NCBI RefSeq assembly: GCF_009905375.1
Contig: NC_133648.1
Coordinates: 313,537,666 to 313,601,665 of the forward strand
Direction of reading: 5' to 3'
Length of the DNA: 64,000 nucleotides
Source of the DNA: Apium graveolens
Lineage: Eukaryota; Streptophyta; Magnoliopsida; Apiales; Apiaceae
The position numbers and the translations under genes are program-made. Under the pieces are notes generated by a model, which had not been told where the DNA came from, searched no databases, and saw only the letters and a list, made by a program, of their open reading frames with translations. Within the stretch, counting starts at the first letter, position 1; every line of letters begins with the position of its first letter. Shown one piece after another: positions 59,152 to 64,000 of the stretch.

Positions 59152-61052
59152 ATGGAGAATATAAAGATGGAAACAGTGACCACACCTGCAACAAATTTTT
59201 GCACTAGTACCGAAAACCAGAATTCGACAGCCATTGTTGAAAACCAGAACTCGAAAGCCTTGCGTGAATACCATCAGCCTAATAATGCTGCTTCATCGTC
59301 CAAAGTAATACTGGCTAATAATCCCGACATGAACGCATATTTACAGAGGTTTCCACCAGGTTTTCGGTTTAAGCCAACTGAAGAAGAACTGATAATGCAC
59401 TACTTGCTGAGAAAAATAAACAAGAGGCAACAATATCCTAGTCGAATTCACGATGTTGATATCTACAAAGAAAGCCCCTTTTACCTTTCAGGTTCGTCCT
59501 CACAGAGCTTCCTACTTTTCAGTTTCTTGTATTGTTAGTAAAAAGTCATGCAGACACTGTGAAAATCTATTCTGAGACCATGCAATAATTTTGGTAGAGT
59601 TCAATTTTAAAAATATTTACTATGCATGCACATTATCATTGTATCGAACCTTGAACCACTGCTCAGGGACGTAATCAGGATTATGATACAGGGGGACCAA
59701 ATAACGTGTAACGGCTCACTCTGGTTCCTCTAGTTCCGCCCTTGCTGCTGCTAGCAAGAGAAGATTTTGGCTTTGGCTTAAATATTGAATGTTAAAAAGT
59801 TAATATTTGTCTAATATTTTCTTTCTCTTAATAGTAAGTCCTGATGCTTTTTTATTTTAACGGCATTACACCAATTTTGCAGGAAGTTTACGAGATATAC
59901 TAATTTAACTTGTCTGGCATAGTTGTGTTTATACTAATTTGATGTGATTATATATTCATCGTGATCGATATAAGATTAATTAACACTAATTTAATGTGAT
60001 TATGGATAGCAAATTATGTAGCTGCTACTGAAAACGAGTGGTACTTTCTCTCCCCGAGGGAGAAGAAGTACTTGAACGGAGACCGACCTAATCGCGCTGC
60101 AGGGAACGGCTTTTGGAAGGCAACTGGCGCCGATAAATCCATCACATCTTCTAAATGCAATGGGGAGGTCGGGGTTGTGAAGACCTTAAAATACTTCATC
60201 GGAACTCCTAAAAATTATACCAAGTCCTCTTGGATTATGAAAGAGTATCGTATCAAAAAAACTCGTCAATCTAAATATTCTGAAGGGACGATGAAGGTAC
60301 GTGACTATCTTGGTACATTCACTATACAATGCTAGATTGAATCCTTATGTTATTCACGATTTCCGTTTATTGATCATTAGTTTGTGTCTTTTCTTGCCTA
60401 GCTGGATGAATACGTTTTATATAAGATTTACGAAAATAAGAAAGATAAATCAGATGCTACAAATGGCGTGGGAGGTGAGGCTAATGATCCAGATCATGGA
60501 CCAGATGAATTATTGGTTAATGGAGACCTTATTAATCAGCAAAATCGCGTGAATAACATGCGCGGGATTGATGTTAGTGGTGGTCAGCAGCAGCTGCAGC
60601 AACAAGTTTGGCCAATTCAGAATCCAAATTATTTGGATAATTACAATGCTGTGTTTTCAAACCAGATGTCAATGCCTAATGGCCATCAAATGCATGGCAA
60701 CGTCTTTTATCCCGAAAATCTAGAACTGCTGCATGAAACTCTGTACGGTCAACAAACTGCAGAATCTGATTATGACATAGCTTATGATTATATCTCTCAA
60801 GAGCTTCCTGATGCCATACTACCAGGTGCAGATGGTTTCAACAATGTCCAGGCTTTGAATAACGACTCGAATATTTCTGAAGGATTCTCACCAGCTGTGC
60901 CACCACCTGTGGCTGATGCTTCCAATGATGTTCAGGGCTTTAACAATGAAGTGAATATCCCTCAAATGCAGCAACAGCAGTACCAACACCGAGTCGTGAT
61001 GACTAGACCATCTCCATCTTCTCGTTACCATCCGTATCATCCCCCAAATTAA
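59152..61052 (+). CDS. NAC-domain transcription factor, three exons
   Basis: The exons are 59152-59491, 60010-60296 and 60402-61052, giving 425 residues. The junctions are TTTCAG|GTTCGT...GATAG|CAAATT and ATGAAG|GTACGT...CCTAG|CTGGAT. The NAC domain runs from about residue 66 to 225: FPPGFRFKPTEEELIMHYL (subdomain A), the WYFLSPREKKY and RPNRAAGNGFWKATG blocks (C), a TLKYFIGTPKNYTKSSWIMKEY block (D, positions about 180-200), and LDEYVLYKIYE (E). Intron positions match the usual NAC gene structure. The C-terminal half is Gln/Asn-rich and acidic, as expected of an activation region. The 65 residues before the NAC domain are longer than usual. No membrane anchor is visible. Subfamily and target are not assigned. 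Confidence 0.92.
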
Positions 61053-62339
61053 TAACTATACGTTATACAATGCTCTTAGTGACTTGCTCGAAGATTGCAT
61101 ATACTAAGTGACTTGGTTTATTCTGACTAATTTTCTATTTCTTTGTTGGAACTTAGAAAACATTGCTTTACTTCATATAATTAAGGTTTATTAATTAGTC
61201 GGACAACACATTCTTTGTATAATTACAGACACTGACAAGATTTGATCCCGAACCTCTGTCTCTAATTCGAGGGGAGGTCTAACCCGGTCCAGTTTCTTAT
61301 TATGATTCCTTATTCATGTATTTTTTTGCATAGTCTTCATAGTCTATATATGAAATTGTTTAAATATATTTCCTGATTCTGCCACTGCCATACATAGTTA
61401 GTTAAATTTGAGTATGAATTAAGTGTTATGATTATCATAACTAATAAATTGTTCTTTATGGAAATTCGAAGAGACTGTTTGATTATTAGGCTACGCAGAA
61501 ACTTCTGGTTGATAGAACTAGCACTAGAAAATTGCTCTAAAGTTTGAACTGGGGGAGTGTTGTTATTTGTTACTGATACAATGGGTGGGGGAGTGTTGTT
61601 ATTTGTTACTGATACAATGGGTCGGTGCCTATTGGCAGGCGGTAGCTGATAAGAAAAGGCACTACATATGGCACTCGATCGAGATGTTTACGTTTATTAT
61701 TTGCACGTATTTCGAAAGTTTTAGAAAATATAGTTTCATAATATATTTTTTTCAATTTTTTTTAATAAAATTTAAACATTAAACTTTTATTCAGAAAAAA
61801 AATTAAAAAAAAATTATGAAATTATATACTTTAAACGAGTATTGAAAAACGTGTCGAAAAATAACGTAAATAATCCGGTGAGATCGAGGGAGTACTTGAA
61901 AGTTGAGAGGTCATTTCTAGTGGATCAGTATGTATCGGATAAAGATCGATATGGGGCCAAGCATGTAGAGTTTTCCAGCTGGCAAATGATGGATAAAGAG
62001 AAGTGGGTGAGTAAACATTTCAAAAGTTTTCCTATTTGTTTGGTAAGAAGCCAGTTTTGCTGAGCTACAAGTTTAGTTTCAGACTTTCCGCAGCAGGATA
62101 ATGATAATCAAAACAAATAATATAACCTCCGGGGTCCGGAAACATTAACCTCTTTACTTAGTGATAAGTTCAAAACATCACTTTTAACAATATTTGAAAT
62201 AATTTTGAAATATTTTAAGTATGAACGATAGAAAACGCTTATAATTGGTTGATAGAACAGATGCATGCAAGGGGCCAATTATATATGCACATAAATTATT
62301 GGTACTCCATTGAGGTATATGTCAGGAAGGTAACTCAAT
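61053..62339. other. 3' flank of the NAC gene and intergenic DNA
   Basis: Apart from a 36-bp tandem duplication (listed separately), this is ordinary AT-rich DNA. A 73-codon frame at 61842-62063 has no recognisable domain and no promoter-like context. Confidence 0.5.
61550..61621. repeat. perfect two-copy 36-bp tandem repeat
   Basis: The unit beginning TGGGGGAGTGTTGTTATTTG occurs twice without mismatch (61550-61585, 61586-61621). It starts with a polypurine-tract-like TGGGGGAGTGTT. Confidence 0.95.
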
Positions 62340-62894
62340 CGGTTAAATATCAAGTAGGTTAATTACTGCGTCCAAATGTATTAAGCGAGTCACTGGTTAC
62401 AAAACTGACTTAAACGAGTTACTCATTTGAAAATTTATATCAAAAATATTACTCTATTGTAAGTCGAAATTCTTAAAAATATTATATATTGAGTTTCCCA
62501 CATTTTTTGTAAATGATATTACATCGAAATGAAAGGTTACGAGTTCTACTATTTTAGATAATATTGTTAGATTTTTTAAAATTTTATCAACTATTTATTT
62601 TTAATTTTTTGATTGTATTATTTGTTTTAAATAAAAATAAATAGTAAATAAATTTTAAAAAAATTAAAAATATTATCTAAAATACTAGAACTCATAATCT
62701 TTCATTTGAATGTAATATTATTCATAAAAAATGTGTCAAACTCAATATATAATATTTTTAGGAATTTCGACTAACGATAAAACGATATTTTTGATACAAA
62801 TTTTCAAATGAGTAATTCATTTGAGTCAGTTTTGTAACCAATGACTCACTTGATACATTTGAACGCAGCAAGTGACCTACCTAAAATTTAACCC
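62340..62894. mobile_element. Mutator-type foldback MITE, 555 bp
   Basis: The two halves are long imperfect inverted repeats of roughly 240 bp, with a short AT-rich centre near 62600-62640. Outer ends are CGGTTAAATATCAAGTAGG and (reverse complement) GGGTTAAATTTTAGGTAGG. A 10-bp direct duplication, GTAACTCAAT, lies at 62330-62339 and 62895-62904 (9 bp if the last base is counted in the TIR). A 9-10-bp duplication with long TIRs is the signature of Mutator-like elements. It encodes nothing. Confidence 0.87.
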
Positions 62895-62904
62895 GTAACT
62901 CAAT

Positions 62905-63812
62905 TGTTAACTTTGAGATTTGACATTCACTCTTATCTCTTCCAAGTTCTCAATATTGATTTTAGGGATACATAATAAAAATTTCAGTTCAAACTAATAA
63001 AGACTTTAATGAGAAAAAGGACAATTTTTTTAATTGCCAAAACAAAAAAAAAGGTCAATTGCTCGTGGTGTCAAATGTCACGGCAGAACTCTTTGTTTAG
63101 CTGGCCGAATTTTGTTATTTTTTTGCTAATTTAAATATCCGCACATATTGCAAGTTCTTTTTGTTTTTTTGACGGGCAAGTTCTTGATTTTGTTATCGAG
63201 AACAAAGAACGAGAGATATCCGGAAGTTAAGTACCGACGATGATATTATGACATCTTAAATCTTAATATTTATATAGCTTATCCTTTTTCAGAAAATTGA
63301 CGCAAAACTGTTATATTAACTGTTATGGAGTAATCTGTTTCACTTTAATATAGCATATATACACATTATGGAGTGGGTACCTGGTAAGCATATATGGTGA
63401 GGGCTGAGGCTGCTCTTGCGTTTTAAATTGAAAGGTCTGGATACTGTCGGCATCAGACGTGACCAACAACTCATTCATCAATAAACCGCGTGACCCTTAA
63501 ATAAATACAAAAAGTTTCAGCACATCAATGAAAATATGTGCTGTCACTTGGATGGCTTCCACTTTTAATCTTTCTTAGCCACCTAAATTTTCTTACAAAA
63601 CTTATGGTAACAGCAGTAAAATCAACTTTCAAGTTTCAACACATCTTATTCATGTCCATTTCTGAATTATGACTGTGTCCAGCTAGCACAACACTTTGAA
63701 CCACTTCCACTAAAGTTTCCTAGTTGTTTGTTTTGGGTTGGCTACTTGCATCGAACCTTCTTTCCTCAAATTCAAACCCATAAACATCTTCTACGTTACC
63801 TCCACTCCTCCC
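62905..63812. promoter_or_regulatory. upstream region of the XTH gene
   Basis: No ORF or element was recognised. The last 300 bases become less AT-rich and probably include the XTH promoter. Specific regulatory elements cannot be assigned. Confidence 0.4.
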
Positions 63813-63820
63813 TATATAAA
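63813..63820 (+). promoter_or_regulatory. TATA box of the XTH gene
   Basis: TATATAAA in CCTATATAAACACC lies 62 bases before the first ATG of the XTH gene, a typical spacing. Confidence 0.75.
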
Positions 63821-63881
63821 CACCAACTAGTCCTCTTACTCAACTCATCAAAACACGTAAAATCTGCGACGATATTTAAAT

Positions 63882-64000
63882 ATGGCAGCAGCTATGAGTA
63901 ATGTTTGGTGTGTTGTACTTACTTGTTTAGTAGCTTTTTCAGCAGCTGCTTTGGCTGCGAGTAATTTGAACCAAGAGGTGGATGTTACTTGGGGAGATGG
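63882..64000 (+). CDS. XTH: xyloglucan endotransglucosylase/hydrolase, N-terminus only
   Basis: The first 40 codons are present before the window ends. Residues 1 to about 26 form a signal peptide with a hydrophobic core (VVLTCLVAFSAAALAA), followed by NLNQEVDVTWGDG. The VDVTWGDG segment is the conserved N-terminal strand of GH16 XTH enzymes, which cut and religate xyloglucan in the cell wall. The catalytic DEIDFEFLG-type motif would lie beyond the edge, so activity and XTH group cannot be judged. Confidence 0.82.
   Translation, partial: MAAAMSNVWCVVLTCLVAFSAAALAASNLNQEVDVTWGD

Noticed and set aside
61842..62063. 73-codon plus-strand frame
   Set aside because: No family, promoter or splice context; probably chance.

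Overview
The window is nuclear DNA of a flowering plant, most likely a eudicot. The sequence is AT-rich, genes have plant-type introns and TATA boxes, and most of the window is plant transposable elements (Ty1/copia including Sirevirus-like, Ty3/gypsy, LINE, SINE, Helitron, hAT, Stowaway and Mutator-type MITEs). The species cannot be named from sequence alone. No rRNA, tRNA, CRISPR or bacterial-type operon was seen.

Six host genes stand out as islands: an ERI1-like DEDDh 3'-5' exonuclease (14919-15800, +), an unrecognised Ser-rich 242-aa protein (18385-19113, +), the TPLATE-complex muniscin-like subunit TML (20932-22812, -), a three-exon YIP4/YIPF6-type Golgi/TGN membrane protein (38504-43682, -), a three-exon NAC transcription factor (59152-61052, +) and the first 40 codons of a xyloglucan endotransglucosylase/hydrolase cut by the right edge (63882-64000, +). 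TML (endocytosis), YIP4 (TGN secretion) and XTH (cell wall) touch connected trafficking and wall processes, but nothing suggests a functional cluster.

Layout: 1-10148 is the 3' two thirds of a decayed Sirevirus-like copia element (pol, a long extra ORF after pol with its own TATA box, polypurine tract, 3' LTR) that landed inside a Helitron. From 10656 to about 14715 lies a higher-order array of Helitron-derived repeats. From 14.9 to 22.8 kb are three genes. From 23 to 38 kb are AT-rich DNA, a complete small Helitron, a Stowaway-like MITE, and a copia element (27961-35022) nested inside a LINE. From 38.5 to 43.7 kb is YIP4, whose 4.2-kb first intron carries a hAT MITE with a perfect 8-bp target duplication. 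Upstream of YIP4 are a complete 819-bp Helitron with a palindrome array and a Stowaway MITE. From 46.0 to 57.4 kb is a retrotransposon nest: a gag-only gypsy element (46704-53604, TSD GTTAC) splits an older LTR-like sequence, followed by a second Sirevirus-like fragment. From 59 kb on come the NAC gene, a Mutator-type foldback MITE and the XTH start.

The most interesting observation is regulatory. Three unrelated LTRs, and the internal promoter ahead of the extra ORF of the first Sirevirus, share one architecture: an array of a short, often palindromic motif upstream of a TATA box. In the first Sirevirus the same TATCGATAAGTC-type motif occurs both in the LTR and in front of the extra ORF. 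This suggests a second, co-regulated transcription unit inside the element.
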